A DNA stretch of 64,000 nt from CAYOXM01 sp964407925 (GCA_964407925.1 CAYOXM010000005.1:8454-72453), one strand, 5' to 3'. Shown: positions 7,287-15,392, counted from the first letter of the stretch. The notes: generated by a model not told the origin, from the sequence alone. A program made the numbers and translations.

Positions 7287-7910
7287 CTATTGGCGCGTGC
7301 AGGTGAGCGGGCCGCTCGTTCCCGAACCGGAGTACGTGCCCTTCGCCTCGTCGCGCGACAGGAACGTGCCGCGGATGGCGAAACCGGAGACGTCGATGGC
7401 GAGCGTGTTGCCGGTGATCGTGCCGGAGTAGCGCGTCGACCGGTCGGTCACCGTCCTGCCGACCTGCGAGAGGTCGAGCGGGTAGGCGAGGCCGCTGCCG
7501 AGCTTGGCGCTCCACGTCCCGCTCGCGTTGATGACGCCGCGCACGGTGACCGTCGCGGTCTTGCCATCGAGCGTCGCGGTGAGCGTCGCCTCCGGCTCCC
7601 TGCCGGCGGCGTCGAACCAGTCGCGATGCATGACGACCGTCGCCGTCGCGCCTGAGGCGCGCACTTCGATGCCGTCGCCCGAAGCGGCCCAGCTCGTCGC
7701 GTCGGCGGATACGGGGCTGCCGTTGCCGTCCTTCGCGTCCATCCGGACCGTGACTTCGGCGTCGCGCGGCGCGGCGAGCGCCCCGTGATCGAGCGCGTCC
7801 GAACCGATGGCGACCGTGGCGAGCCCGCCGCCGGCGCCCTCGTCGTCTCCGCCGCATCCGGGTGCGACGATCGCGGCGAAAAGCGCCGCTGCCAGTATCG
7901 TTTTTCTCAT
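7287..7910 (-). CDS. Lipoprotein with Ig-like/beta domains, paralogue of 6343-7089
   Basis: A 207-aa predicted lipoprotein (lipobox IVAPGC) with the same architecture as its neighbour: an Ig-like N-terminal half, HRDWFD, REPEATLTA, a beta-strand stretch, then a C-terminal domain with RYSGTITGNTLAIDVSGF. A tandem duplication is the simplest explanation. The start is ATG 7910, with an AGGAGGAGG purine tract just upstream. It is exported and of unknown function. Confidence 0.7.
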   Translation of the reverse strand: MRKTILAAALFAAIVAPGCGGDDEGAGGGLATVAIGSDALDHGALAAPRDAEVTVRMDAKDGNGSPVSADATSWAASGDGIEVRASGATATVVMHRDWFDAAGREPEATLTATLDGKTATVTVRGVINASGTWSAKLGSGLAYPLDLSQVGRTVTDRSTRYSGTITGNTLAIDVSGFAIRGTFLSRDEAKGTYSGSGTSGPLTCTRQ

Positions 7911-7984
7911 GTGCCTCCTCCTTGCGTGTGAAAGGCCTGCAGACACGGTAGCCGTTCGCCGCCGCCGGTCAAGCCCAGCCCCGT

Positions 7985-8013
7985 TTTACGGCCATCCCCT
8001 GAAAGGCTATACT
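7985..8013 (+). promoter_or_regulatory. clpP promoter
   Basis: TTTACG, 17-nt spacer, TATACT. The -10 ends 22 nt before the ATG at 8036. Confidence 0.6.
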
Positions 8014-8035
8014 GCGGAGGAACCTCATCCCTTCT

Positions 8036-8638
8036 ATGGCCAATCCTTACGCGATCAGCTCCAACTACCTCATTCCGACCGTCATCGAGAAGACGCCGCA
8101 GGGCGAGCGCGCCTACGACATCTACTCGCGTCTCCTCAAGGACCGCATCATCTTCCTCGGCGACGCCATCGACGAGCACGTGGCGAACATCATCGTCGCG
8201 CAGCTCCTGTTTCTCGAGAGCCAGGACAAGACCAAGGACATCAAGCTGTACATCAACAGCCCCGGCGGTTCGGTCACGGCCGGCCTCGCGATCATGGACA
8301 CGATGAACTACATCAAGCCCGACGTCGCGACCATCTGCATCGGCATGGCCGCGTCGATGGGGGCGGTGCTCCTGTCCGCCGGCAAGAAGGGCAAGCGGTT
8401 CGCGCTCCCGAACGCCGAGGTGATGATCCACCAGGTGATGGGCGGCGCCGAGGGCCAGGCCTCGGACATCAAGATCCGGGCCGAGCGCATCCTGAAGATG
8501 AAGGACATGCTCAACAAGGTGCTGTCGGACAACACCGGCCAGCCGCTTTCGAAGGTGGAGAAGGATGCCGACCGCGATTACTTCATGACCGCGGACGAGG
8601 CGTTGAAGTACGGGTTGATCGATAAGATTGTTAAATAG
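8036..8638 (+). CDS. clpP: ATP-dependent Clp protease proteolytic subunit
   Basis: ClpP forms the double-ring serine peptidase chamber fed by Clp ATPases. The 200-aa protein matches the family length and has the full triad: S107 in GMAASMGA, H132 in VMIHQVMGG and D181 in DADRDYFM. The substrate loop [14 protein letters not shown] is intact. The start is ATG 8036. GGAGGA upstream is about 15 nt away, too far for an ideal Shine-Dalgarno. The partner ATPase is not in the window. Confidence 0.97.
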   Translation: MANPYAISSNYLIPTVIEKTPQGERAYDIYSRLLKDRIIFLGDAIDEHVANIIVAQLLFLESQDKTKDIKLYINSPGGSVTAGLAIMDTMNYIKPDVATICIGMAASMGAVLLSAGKKGKRFALPNAEVMIHQVMGGAEGQASDIKIRAERILKMKDMLNKVLSDNTGQPLSKVEKDADRDYFMTADEALKYGLIDKIVK

Positions 8639-8643
8639 TTTTT

Positions 8644-8741
8644 GGGGCGACCCACGCTCGTCATCGAGCCCCACTGCGGCGGCGTCATCGGGCCGCCTTC
8701 GTGAGTGGTTCACGGTCTCGACGACGAGCGCGGGTCGCCCC
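8644..8741. repeat. 98-nt composite hairpin element after clpP
   Basis: The arms GGGGCGACCC / GGGTCGCCCC and GCTCGTC / GACGAGC enclose CCACT/AGTGG and GGCGGC/GCCGCC stems. It lies between the clpP stop and the next terminator and lacks its own T-run, so it is not a plain terminator. It could be a structured 3' UTR, an ncRNA or a REP-like element. Confidence 0.45.
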
Positions 8742-8774
8742 TGTCGTCAGCCCGTTGGTGGAAAAATGAAAAAG

Positions 8775-8796
8775 AACGCCCTCTGACGAGGGCGTT
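8775..8796. terminator. Bidirectional terminator between clpP and the phosphatase gene
   Basis: AACGCCCTC-TGAC-GAGGGCGTT stem, with A-rich and T-rich flanks on both sides. Confidence 0.85.
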
Positions 8797-8798
8797 TT

Positions 8799-9401
8799 TC
8801 ATTTGCTTTCCGGGAATAGCGCGGCGCGGAGCGGGGAAGGGTCAAGGTCGGGCGACGTCGCGTCGAGCGAGAACGTCGTGCCGTCGTGGATGATCCGGAG
8901 CCCTTGGCATTCGCGCAGGCCGGGCACGAGCGTGCCAGTGAGCGCGTAGGCGAGCATTTCGAGGTGCGGGCTGTGGCCGACGACGAGGACGTTCGCGCCG
9001 TCAGCGAAATCCCGCGCCCAGCAGACGAACCGCGAGACGAACTCGTAGCCGAGACCGAGCGCGAGCGTGCGGTCATGGGCGAGGGCCGCGGCCATCATGT
9101 CCTCGCCGCGAATCTCGGCGCCGCGGCAGAATCGCCAGAGCGCCCAGGCGTCTTCGCGCTCGACGTAGATCGGCGGATACGCCGGCGCGAGCTTCAGCAT
9201 GAAGTCGCCCGCCCCCTCCGCGAACGCGGCGAACGTCTGATGCGTGCGGAAGAAGCTGCTCACGAAGAAATCCGTGAACCCCTTTCCGCGGAGCTGCGCC
9301 GCGCCGACCGCGCGGGCGAGGGCGTACCCTTTCGGGCCGATGGTCGCGGACGTGGGGCCGTCCTTGATCGAATGTCGACGGAATTCGAACGTCTTCTCCA
9401 C
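8799..9401 (-). CDS. Histidine phosphatase superfamily protein (phosphoglycerate mutase-like)
   Basis: A 200-aa phosphatase-fold protein. The phospho-acceptor site is the N-terminal FRRHSIKDGP (the family motif RHG appears as RHS), and the second catalytic His lies in VVGHSPHLEML. The usual supporting acidic residue sits in the central helices. The start chosen is GTG 9401 because a perfect AGGAGG lies 5 nt upstream and the catalytic strand then begins immediately. An upstream extension would add only Arg-rich sequence. The substrate is unknown. Confidence 0.82.
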   Translation of the reverse strand: MEKTFEFRRHSIKDGPTSATIGPKGYALARAVGAAQLRGKGFTDFFVSSFFRTHQTFAAFAEGAGDFMLKLAPAYPPIYVEREDAWALWRFCRGAEIRGEDMMAAALAHDRTLALGLGYEFVSRFVCWARDFADGANVLVVGHSPHLEMLAYALTGTLVPGLRECQGLRIIHDGTTFSLDATSPDLDPSPLRAALFPESK

Positions 9402-9478
9402 GGCAACCTCCTGGCGGAAGGAACGTGGCGTGATGGTGGCAGCGCGGCGCGCACGCGTCAATCGCGGAAAAAGAAAAC

Positions 9479-9496
9479 GCCCGGCGGGAAACGGGG
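9479..9496 (-). terminator. Possible terminator of the cation transporter gene
   Basis: ACGCCC / GGGGCGT arms with a TTTTCTTTTT minus-strand tail. Confidence 0.5.
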
Positions 9497-9498
9497 CG

Positions 9499-10458
9499 TC
9501 ATTCGGCGATTTCGACGTCGACGTGCGTGACGTCGTGCACCGCGCGCCGGACGTCGTCCTTGAGGGCCGCGGTTTCTTCGCGCAGCGCCTCGATGAGTCC
9601 GGTGGCGCTGACGCCGTTGCCGTTCATCGCGCGGCGCGCGAACCATTTCGGATCCCACGCGACGGTCACGCGGCATTCGACGTCGTGCGGGCTGCGCATG
9701 ACGGCGACGACGCGCTCGACCTTCGCCACGGATTGCCGTTTCGCCGCCTCCGCGACCGCACGGACCGTTTCCTCTGGAGCGGCTTCGCCGATGATGAGCG
9801 AGCGGCTCCGGTTGATGAGGAACAGCGACGAGCAGGCGAGCAGCGCGGCGATGGCGAGCGAGAACGCGCCGTCCCAGCGGGGATCGCCGGTCAGCGCGAA
9901 CAGGCCGTAGCCGGCGAACGCGAGCGTCACCCCCAGCACGTCCGCGCCGTTCTCGACGAGAAGCGCGAGCAGGATGGGGTTCCGCGAGTCGCCGATGTTC
10001 GCCTTTCGTTCGCGCGCCTCGGTGCGGAGTTTCCGCCACACCACGAGCAGCGACCAGCTTTCGCCGACGAGGGCGAGCGCCATGATGCCGAGCGCCACGG
10101 GCGAGCGGTCGGGGACCGCGCCAGTCCGCAGGCTCTCGATGCCGTGGGACGCGGTAAGCGCGGAGCCGACGGCGAGCATCATGACCGCGGCGACGAGCGT
10201 CCAGAAGAACGCTTCCCGGCCGTGCCCGTGCGGATGCCGAGCGTGCGACGGCCGCGTGCTGCGCCGGTGGCCGAACCAGAGCACGAGCGGGTTCATCGAG
10301 TCCGCCGTCGAGTGCGCCGCCTCGCCGAAAAGCGACGGCGAACCGGTGACGCCGAACGCGATCCATTTCGCGGCGGTGATGGCGAGGTTGACGGCGAGCG
10401 TGGCGACGACCGCCGCGCGCGTGGCGCCGTGTCCGTGGTGATGGTGGTGGCCGGACAT
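9499..10458 (-). CDS. Cation diffusion facilitator family transporter, ZnT9-like subgroup
   Basis: A 319-aa six-helix CDF transporter that moves divalent cations (zinc or similar) across the membrane. The His-rich N-terminus (HHHHHGHG) and the loop HPHGHGREAFFW are typical. TM2 keeps the metal site HSTAD. In TM5 the HxxxD site is replaced by ENGAD, as in the ZnT9/SLC30A9-like branch, whose TGDPRWD and LLIGE-like segments are also present. The start is ATG 10458 with GGAGG 6 nt upstream. A second, conventional CDF gene lies at 12430-13359. Confidence 0.88.
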   Translation of the reverse strand: MSGHHHHHGHGATRAAVVATLAVNLAITAAKWIAFGVTGSPSLFGEAAHSTADSMNPLVLWFGHRRSTRPSHARHPHGHGREAFFWTLVAAVMMLAVGSALTASHGIESLRTGAVPDRSPVALGIMALALVGESWSLLVVWRKLRTEARERKANIGDSRNPILLALLVENGADVLGVTLAFAGYGLFALTGDPRWDGAFSLAIAALLACSSLFLINRSRSLIIGEAAPEETVRAVAEAAKRQSVAKVERVVAVMRSPHDVECRVTVAWDPKWFARRAMNGNGVSATGLIEALREETAALKDDVRRAVHDVTHVDVEIAE

Positions 10459-10578
10459 CCGGTCCTCCTTGCCGCGCGGGGGCATGCGGCCTTTGCGCGG
10501 CTTTGTAAAAAGGGCTCGTGCGGCTAGTGAAGCGGATGCGCTGCCAACGTGCAACGGCAGCGGCATGAATTAAGAAGA

Positions 10579-10602
10579 GGCCCCGCACGAGCGTGCGGGG
10601 CC
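10579..10602 (-). terminator. Terminator of the 184-aa gene
   Basis: GGCCCCGCAC-GAGC-GTGCGGGGCC stem with a TCTTCTTAATT minus-strand tail. Confidence 0.8.
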
Positions 10603-10644
10603 TCCGTCTAAGCGCGGATCGCGCCTCGTCCTGCGGCCGTCCTG

Positions 10645-11199
10645 TCAGACTGCCGGGGCGAGCGCGATGCCGCTCGTCCTCTTGCGAGGCTCTTCGTCAT
10701 CTTCCCGTGCCTCGGGGTCCTCCTCGTAGGTCTCGATGAGGGCCTCGACCTGCTTCACGCGAAGCTCGATCTCCTTGACCGTCTCCTCCGAGAGACGCTT
10801 CTCGACGATCCGATCGTCCTTTGGCAGGACGACGCGAACCGCCATCTTCAGCCGGCCCGAGAGGGGCTTGGCCGCGGTGACGACGGTCACCCGTCCTCGC
10901 GGGTACTTCATCACGAGGACGTTGTGGTCCTCCTTGATCACCTCGACCGAATCGTCGTCCGCGACCCCGGTGAGGGCGGTCGCGCAGATGAATCGGAAGA
11001 GCTTGTGCTTGATGAAGCCGCCCTCGCTGAACCGGATGCGGATCTCTCCGGTATTGGTGTAGGCCCAGATGAAGACCGTCGGGTCGGCGTCCAGCGGAAG
11101 CCGGACGTACGGCGACTGCGTCTCCGGATCGAACCCTGTCTCGCCGTCCGAGTCAGGTGCTTTCAGAAGCTGCAGTAGAGAGTCCAATTGGGAGTCCAT
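10645..11199 (-). CDS. Hypothetical protein, 184 aa
   Basis: I do not recognise this protein. It is soluble. The N-terminal half has beta-like segments (SPYVRLPLD, TVFIWAYTNTGEIRIRF, HNVLVMKYP, RVTVVTA). A helical arm follows (SEETVKEIELRVKQVEALIETYEED), then an acidic/basic tail. The start is ATG 11199 with GGAGGTG upstream; an ATG six codons earlier is less well placed. It lies downstream of the 112-aa gene in the same direction (78-nt gap), possibly co-transcribed with it. Confidence 0.6.
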   Translation of the reverse strand: MDSQLDSLLQLLKAPDSDGETGFDPETQSPYVRLPLDADPTVFIWAYTNTGEIRIRFSEGGFIKHKLFRFICATALTGVADDDSVEVIKEDHNVLVMKYPRGRVTVVTAAKPLSGRLKMAVRVVLPKDDRIVEKRLSEETVKEIELRVKQVEALIETYEEDPEAREDDEEPRKRTSGIALAPAV

Positions 11200-11277
11200 G
11201 AGAACACCTCCGAACATGTCTGGAACATTGCGGTTGAACTGACAGTGACCTCCGGATTGTGTCCGGAGCCCGCGTCT

Positions 11278-11616
11278 TCAGTTGGACGCGGGACCGCCCT
11301 CCTGCGGCGGGTCGATCGGAGGCAGGCTCATGATGCTCCGCACCACCGTCACGTCGCCCGAGAAGGCGGCGTACATGGAGCGGATCATGTCGGCGGTGAG
11401 GCCGAACTCGTCCGCGACCTTGCGGGCCGCGTCCTCGAAGCCGAAGCGGTCGAAGTGCCGGTAGGCGGTGAATGCCGCCGAAAGCATCTTCGTCGCGCCG
11501 AGATCGTAATCCCGGGCGATCTGCGCCGCGTAGTAGGCGCAGCGGTTGCGGATCAGCATCTCGTACGCCGATGCGGCGTCGAGATCGGACGGAATCGGAA
11601 TCGCTTTCTGGTTCAT
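11278..11616 (-). CDS. Hypothetical protein, 112 aa
   Basis: A small helical protein with no signal peptide or membrane segment and no family I can name. Aromatic helices (SAYEMLIRNRCAYYAAQIARD) are followed by KMLSAAFTAYRHFDRFGFEDAARKVADEFGL and a Pro-rich tail. The start is ATG 11616 with AGGAGT 8 nt upstream; a GTG lies three codons earlier. A tRNA-like RNA structure (11666-11750) sits about 50 nt upstream on the same strand, which may make this a regulated gene. Confidence 0.6.
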   Translation of the reverse strand: MNQKAIPIPSDLDAASAYEMLIRNRCAYYAAQIARDYDLGATKMLSAAFTAYRHFDRFGFEDAARKVADEFGLTADMIRSMYAAFSGDVTVVRSIMSLPPIDPPQEGGPASN

Positions 11617-11665
11617 CGTACTCACTCCTGATTCTGTCGCGCGATGCGACGGTTGATGGTCGTAG

Positions 11666-11750
11666 TGGCAGCGTCGGGAGTCGAACCCGCTCGATTATCC
11701 CAGCCGCCCTTGCGGGCACTTCTACCGAGATCTTTTTGCTGGGCACTGCC
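11666..11750 (-). ncRNA. tRNA-like RNA (acceptor and T arm without an anticodon arm)
   Basis: On the minus strand, GGCAGTG (11744-11750) pairs with CGCTGCC (11667-11673) as a 7-bp acceptor stem. A T arm GCGGG-TTCGACT-CCCGA keeps the GTTCGANTCC consensus. Where the D and anticodon arms should be, CCCAGC pairs with GCTGGG around a loop holding a GCCC-GCAA-GGGC hairpin. No 7-nt anticodon loop and no encoded CCA are visible. It could be a decayed tRNA, a tRNA mimic in the leader of the 11616 gene, or a fragment of a tmRNA-type RNA. Confidence 0.45.
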
Positions 11751-11869
11751 GATGATTGTCAACGTGCGTGATGTCGGTTCGAGGCCTTGGCCTCGCCTCG
11801 CGCCTCCTTTGGGGGAGAAGCGAGGTGAGGCTCCCTCCGCGCGCGGCGGAGGGAGGCAGGGGTGAACCG

Positions 11870-12031
11870 CTAGTGGCGGGGAAATGAGACCGGGTTCTTC
11901 CGGTTGTGGAAGTCCCCGCAGGAACAGTCGCCGCCGCCGGCGCAGCCCTCGGTCCTGCAGTCGACGCAGTCCTTGTCGTCACGGACGCCGTGGCGGCACT
12001 GGGAGAGGTCGGTGGACGACGGGCTGTCGTC
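11870..12031 (-). CDS. C-terminal part of a Cys-rich protein, cut by the assembly gap
   Basis: The 53 residues before TAG (11870-11872) contain seven Cys in a CRHG-CVDC-C-CSC pattern with several Asp and His, suggesting a small zinc-binding protein. The frame enters the N gap at 12031, so the start is unknown. No domain can be assigned. Confidence 0.4.
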   Translation of the reverse strand, partial: DDSPSSTDLSQCRHGVRDDKDCVDCRTEGCAGGGDCSCGDFHNRKNPVSFPRH

Positions 12032-12131
12032 NNNNNNNNNNNNNNNNNNNNNNNNNNNNNNNNNNNNNNNNNNNNNNNNNNNNNNNNNNNNNNNNNNNNN
12101 NNNNNNNNNNNNNNNNNNNNNNNNNNNNNNN
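12032..12131. other. Assembly gap (100 N)
   Basis: Exactly 100 N, the usual placeholder for a scaffold gap of unknown size. Palindromic DNA lies on its right flank, which may have broken the assembly. Confidence 0.98.
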
Positions 12132-12253
12132 AAAACACCCCAGCGATTCGCGCTCACGACAAGCATGGGGGTTACTTGAAGGATGTCCTGGGCTCCGGCT
12201 CATGCTCCCCTTCGAGTAATCTTCTTGAGCGCGACTCATTGCGGTGTTTTTTT
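12132..12253. repeat. About 120-nt inverted-repeat element next to the gap
   Basis: AAAACACC (12132-12139) pairs with GGTGTTTT (12243-12250). The next 17 positions pair with four mismatches, including TCGCGCTCA / TGAGCGCGA. The central part offers AGCATG/CATGCT and GGGG/CCCC. It ends in a T-run, so it could be an RNA with a built-in terminator or the end of a small mobile element. Confidence 0.45.
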
Positions 12254-12257
12254 GTTT

Positions 12258-12387
12258 GTTACGGAAGCGGTCTCGTCACGGGGCGGGTCCTGCCGCGGTT
12301 CACCCCGGCCAAGTGCTCACTTCGTTGCGCGCTAGGCCGGGGTCCCCGAACCGCGTCACCCGCCCGAGTGCGATGACCGTCCGTAAC
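12258..12387. repeat. Rod-like composite palindrome, same stem modules as 23407-23496
   Basis: Nested perfect stems: GTTACGGA/TCCGTAAC (outermost), GGGCGGGT/ACCCGCCC (12281-12288 with 12358-12365), CGCGGTTC/GAACCGCG (12294-12301 with 12348-12355) and ACCCCGGCC/GGCCGGGGT (12302-12310 with 12335-12343). No open frame is likely. It could be a structured RNA or a REP-like element. Confidence 0.55.
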
Positions 12388-12405
12388 TGCACAGGGATGG
12401 TATTG

Positions 12406-12431
12406 AAAAAACGGCCCGCAGGCCGTTTTTT
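12406..12431. terminator. Bidirectional terminator downstream of the second CDF gene
   Basis: AAAAAACGGCC-CGCA-GGCCGTTTTTT. Confidence 0.9.
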
Positions 12432-13359
12432 AGTTTCCGGTTGGGCCGGTAGCGTTTCCCGGTGACATTTCGCACGTCATCCCATGGCAGATTTCTCCCT
12501 CCCGCTCGATTTCGATGGTTAGGTGGTCGATGCCGTCTTTTTTAACAAGTTCCGTAACGCAGCACTTTACGGCGTACATTTCTTCCGCGGTACTTTTTGG
12601 GCTCACGACGACATGCGTCGTGAGGACCGCATACTCCCCATCGAGCGACCAGATGTGCGTGTCATGCACCGCCTTGACGCCGGGAAGCGCGGCCGCCTTT
12701 CGCTCGATGTCGGACAGATTGAATGAATCCGGCACCGTTTGGAGAAACGTCAGCACGGCCTCCTTTGTATTCTTCAAGACGTTGCGGAGCACGTAGAGCG
12801 TGATAAGCACCGAAAGAATCGGATCGAGGACATGGAGGTCGTAGAACGAGATGAAAATGCCCGTGATTAGGACGGCGATCCAACCGAGCGCGTCCTCGGC
12901 CAAGTGCCATGTAACCACCCGCTCGTTGAGCGTCCTTCCGCTCCTCATGCGGAGGACGGCAGCCCCGTTCACCGCGATGCCAATGACGGCGAGGGCAATC
13001 ATTCCTTGGGCGTTGGAGTGCTGGGGCGCAAACAATCGCGGTACGGCTCTTGAAAGGATGAGGAGTGATCCGATAATCAGGACGACACCGCTAATCAACG
13101 ACGCGAGGAGGGAAAAGCGCCTATATCCATATGAAAAACGGGCGGTGCGTTCACGTGCCGAAAGCCGCGCGAAATACCACGAAAGGCCGAGGGAGAGTGA
13201 GTCCCCAAGGTCATGAAGCGAATCGGCGAGTATCGCTGCGCTGTTTGTCCATAAGCCTCCAACAAGTTCGAGAATCGTGAATCCAAAATTTAGGAAAAAG
13301 GCCACCCCAATCCTTTTCACACTTCCGTTTCCGGTCTTGTCGCCCGCGTGTTCGTGCAT
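12430..13359 (-). CDS. Cation diffusion facilitator (CzcD/ZnT-type zinc transporter)
   Basis: A 309-aa six-helix CDF exporter, probably for Zn(II)/Cd(II). Both intramembrane tetrahedral site halves are present: HDLGD in TM2 and HLAED in TM5. The cytoplasmic ferredoxin-like domain has VHDTHIWSLDGEYAVLTTHVVV and ends in a Cys/His-containing tail (ICHGMTCEM). The start is ATG 13359 (MHEHAGDK), with no clear Shine-Dalgarno. The DNA looks less GC-rich than the neighbours, which may mean lateral transfer, though I have not computed it. Confidence 0.92.
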   Translation of the reverse strand: MHEHAGDKTGNGSVKRIGVAFFLNFGFTILELVGGLWTNSAAILADSLHDLGDSLSLGLSWYFARLSARERTARFSYGYRRFSLLASLISGVVLIIGSLLILSRAVPRLFAPQHSNAQGMIALAVIGIAVNGAAVLRMRSGRTLNERVVTWHLAEDALGWIAVLITGIFISFYDLHVLDPILSVLITLYVLRNVLKNTKEAVLTFLQTVPDSFNLSDIERKAAALPGVKAVHDTHIWSLDGEYAVLTTHVVVSPKSTAEEMYAVKCCVTELVKKDGIDHLTIEIEREGEICHGMTCEMSPGNATGPTGN

Positions 13360-13451
13360 ATTTATTGGTGGTGTGTTCCGTGCTTATGAAAGTAAGTGCC
13401 GCGTTCGGCTTGGCACGCGGGAGATGAGATGACCATATGGCCTTGTTTCGT

Positions 13452-15392
13452 TCAGTTCCCCGTTGCTCCGGCCGCGTCTTCCGAGGGGACGCCGGCATCG
13501 GGCGTTCCGACACCCGACGTTTTCGGGGCGTTCGGATCGATGCCTACTAGGCAAACTTCCTGCCATGGACGGTAACGGCTGAAGAAATCCCTTTTTTCAA
13601 CCTTGCCGTCTGCGTAGGTGACCGTATACGTGAACACTGCGTCGCTGCCGACGTGCGGTTTTTCGGTACATTTCGTTTCGCCCGGTTTCAGGCTGGTCGT
13701 TTCGACGGTCTTTTTTTCGGGAGGCTGGACGATATTGGAAATTCGCGAGGCGGTCTGTTCCGCCCGCCTTCCGTCGCGGACCCCCCAGAAGGTGAACGTA
13801 AGCCGATTTCCGCTGATACCCGTCTTGATGATGATGTGATGCCCCGTGTCGTTTTTGAATTTGAAATCCGGTGCGGGATCGTAGATGGTCGCGTCCTTGC
13901 CTGGCCCGAGGTAGCTGCCATCGCCGTTGAGTTCGTAATAAGGTACGCGGTACGAATGGTTGCGCCGCTCGGTGATGACGAGTCCCGAATCGAGCGCTGC
14001 CCGGAACGCGGTCGATCCGATTTGGCAAAGGCCGCCGCCGTACTCGGGCTTCGTCTCGTTGCCTTTGATGACAAGTTCCTGCTTGTACCCCGTCGTCCCA
14101 TCGATTGTGCCGAGCGTTTTCATCATCGAGAATTCTTCGCCTGGCGGAACGACCGTCCCATCGACCGCCTTGGCCCCGACCGCGATGTTGTGGCGTCGGT
14201 TCGCGGGGCTGCCGCGGAAATTGGACTCGCCAATGCCGATGATTTCCTTCACTCCGAACGGATTGGCATCCTCGGTGTCGATCGTCGGGCGGACGTCGCT
14301 CATGACGAGCGGTATCGGCGCGCCTTGCGCGTCGCCGAACACCGCGGCCTCGATGGCCGCGATGGATGCCTCGACGTCGAGCGCCTCGCCGTGCACGCCT
14401 GGTTCGAACAGCGTCACTTTGCCGTCTTTCATCTCGAACGACGCGTCCTTCGGTTCGGTCGCGAGCGCCGCGCCGCGCGACGACAGGAATCTCCCCGCCT
14501 TCAGCGGGTCGATGCCGAGCCGCGCCGCGCCGGGGTCGTCGCCGGAAGGGACCGCGGCGAGCCAGTCGGCCAGCAGGTCGCGCGAAACGGTCCAGGTTTC
14601 ATCCTTCGCCTCGAGCGCGAGCGGCGCCTTGGCGAGCGCCGACGTGACGCCGGCCGCGAGCGGCTCGATGTCCTTCGTCGTGAGGGCGGGCTTGATTTCG
14701 CGGATGGGCACGGTGACGGGCTCGGAGACCAACGCCATGATCCGGCGTTCGGTCTCGCGGACGGCGGTCGCGTAATCGATGTCGATGCCCGACTGCTCTT
14801 TTTCAAAAGTGACCTTCGGCACGCCGTCGCCGGCGCGAACGACGAGCTTCGCGTCGCGCGCGGGGCGCGTCTTCGTTGAGAGCCGCGTCTCGAGCGCCTT
14901 TTGCAGCGCCGCATCGTCGATGGAATAGGGAAGCGCGACGCTGGCGCCGAAAAAACGAGCCCTTACGCGTTCGGCGAGCGAAGCGAGCGGTCCGCGACCG
15001 CGGCCGACGGCGAGCGCGGACGTGACGGCGTCATCGACCGAGAACTCGGCGAAGCGCCCCTCGTTGCGGCTGCCTGCCGGGACGAGCGTCGCACGCGCGT
15101 CTTTCGCGACGTAAGCGATTTCCATCGCGGACACGCGCTCCTTGAGCAAGCGCCTCGCTTCATCGGCGGTCCTTCCGCCGAGATCGAGGTTGTTCACCGA
15201 GACGCCCTTCGCGATGATGCCCGGGGCCGCGGCGACGGAACCGGCGACGCCCAGCGCGATGACGAAGGCGAGCAATAAAAAAATCGCCACCCCACGTACA
15301 GGAAAGGGTGACCTCTTCTTTCCCTTCGTTCCGCGCCCGCCCGCCTTCTTCGCAGAAAGCATGTTGGACGCAGCGTTCCCGTGCTCGCTCAT
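13452..15392 (-). CDS. YoaR/VanW-family cell-wall protein
   Basis: A 646-aa exported protein with one N-terminal membrane segment (about residues 32-56). Repeated peptidoglycan-binding-type domains follow (GVSVNNLDLGGRTADEARRLL is the usual opening). The VanW domain lies near residues 385-520 (NPFGVKEIIGIGESNFRGS, PPGEEFSM, GGGLCQIGSTAFRAALDSGL, RRNHSYRVPYY). A G5-like beta domain closes the protein (RISNIVQPPEKKTVETTSLKPGE). The family is common in Patescibacteria and Firmicutes and is thought to act on or bind the wall; no enzymatic activity is established. The start codon overlaps the stop of the upstream 74-aa gene by 4 nt, so the two are translationally coupled. Confidence 0.9.
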   Translation of the reverse strand: MSEHGNAASNMLSAKKAGGRGTKGKKRSPFPVRGVAIFLLLAFVIALGVAGSVAAAPGIIAKGVSVNNLDLGGRTADEARRLLKERVSAMEIAYVAKDARATLVPAGSRNEGRFAEFSVDDAVTSALAVGRGRGPLASLAERVRARFFGASVALPYSIDDAALQKALETRLSTKTRPARDAKLVVRAGDGVPKVTFEKEQSGIDIDYATAVRETERRIMALVSEPVTVPIREIKPALTTKDIEPLAAGVTSALAKAPLALEAKDETWTVSRDLLADWLAAVPSGDDPGAARLGIDPLKAGRFLSSRGAALATEPKDASFEMKDGKVTLFEPGVHGEALDVEASIAAIEAAVFGDAQGAPIPLVMSDVRPTIDTEDANPFGVKEIIGIGESNFRGSPANRRHNIAVGAKAVDGTVVPPGEEFSMMKTLGTIDGTTGYKQELVIKGNETKPEYGGGLCQIGSTAFRAALDSGLVITERRNHSYRVPYYELNGDGSYLGPGKDATIYDPAPDFKFKNDTGHHIIIKTGISGNRLTFTFWGVRDGRRAEQTASRISNIVQPPEKKTVETTSLKPGETKCTEKPHVGSDAVFTYTVTYADGKVEKRDFFSRYRPWQEVCLVGIDPNAPKTSGVGTPDAGVPSEDAAGATGN

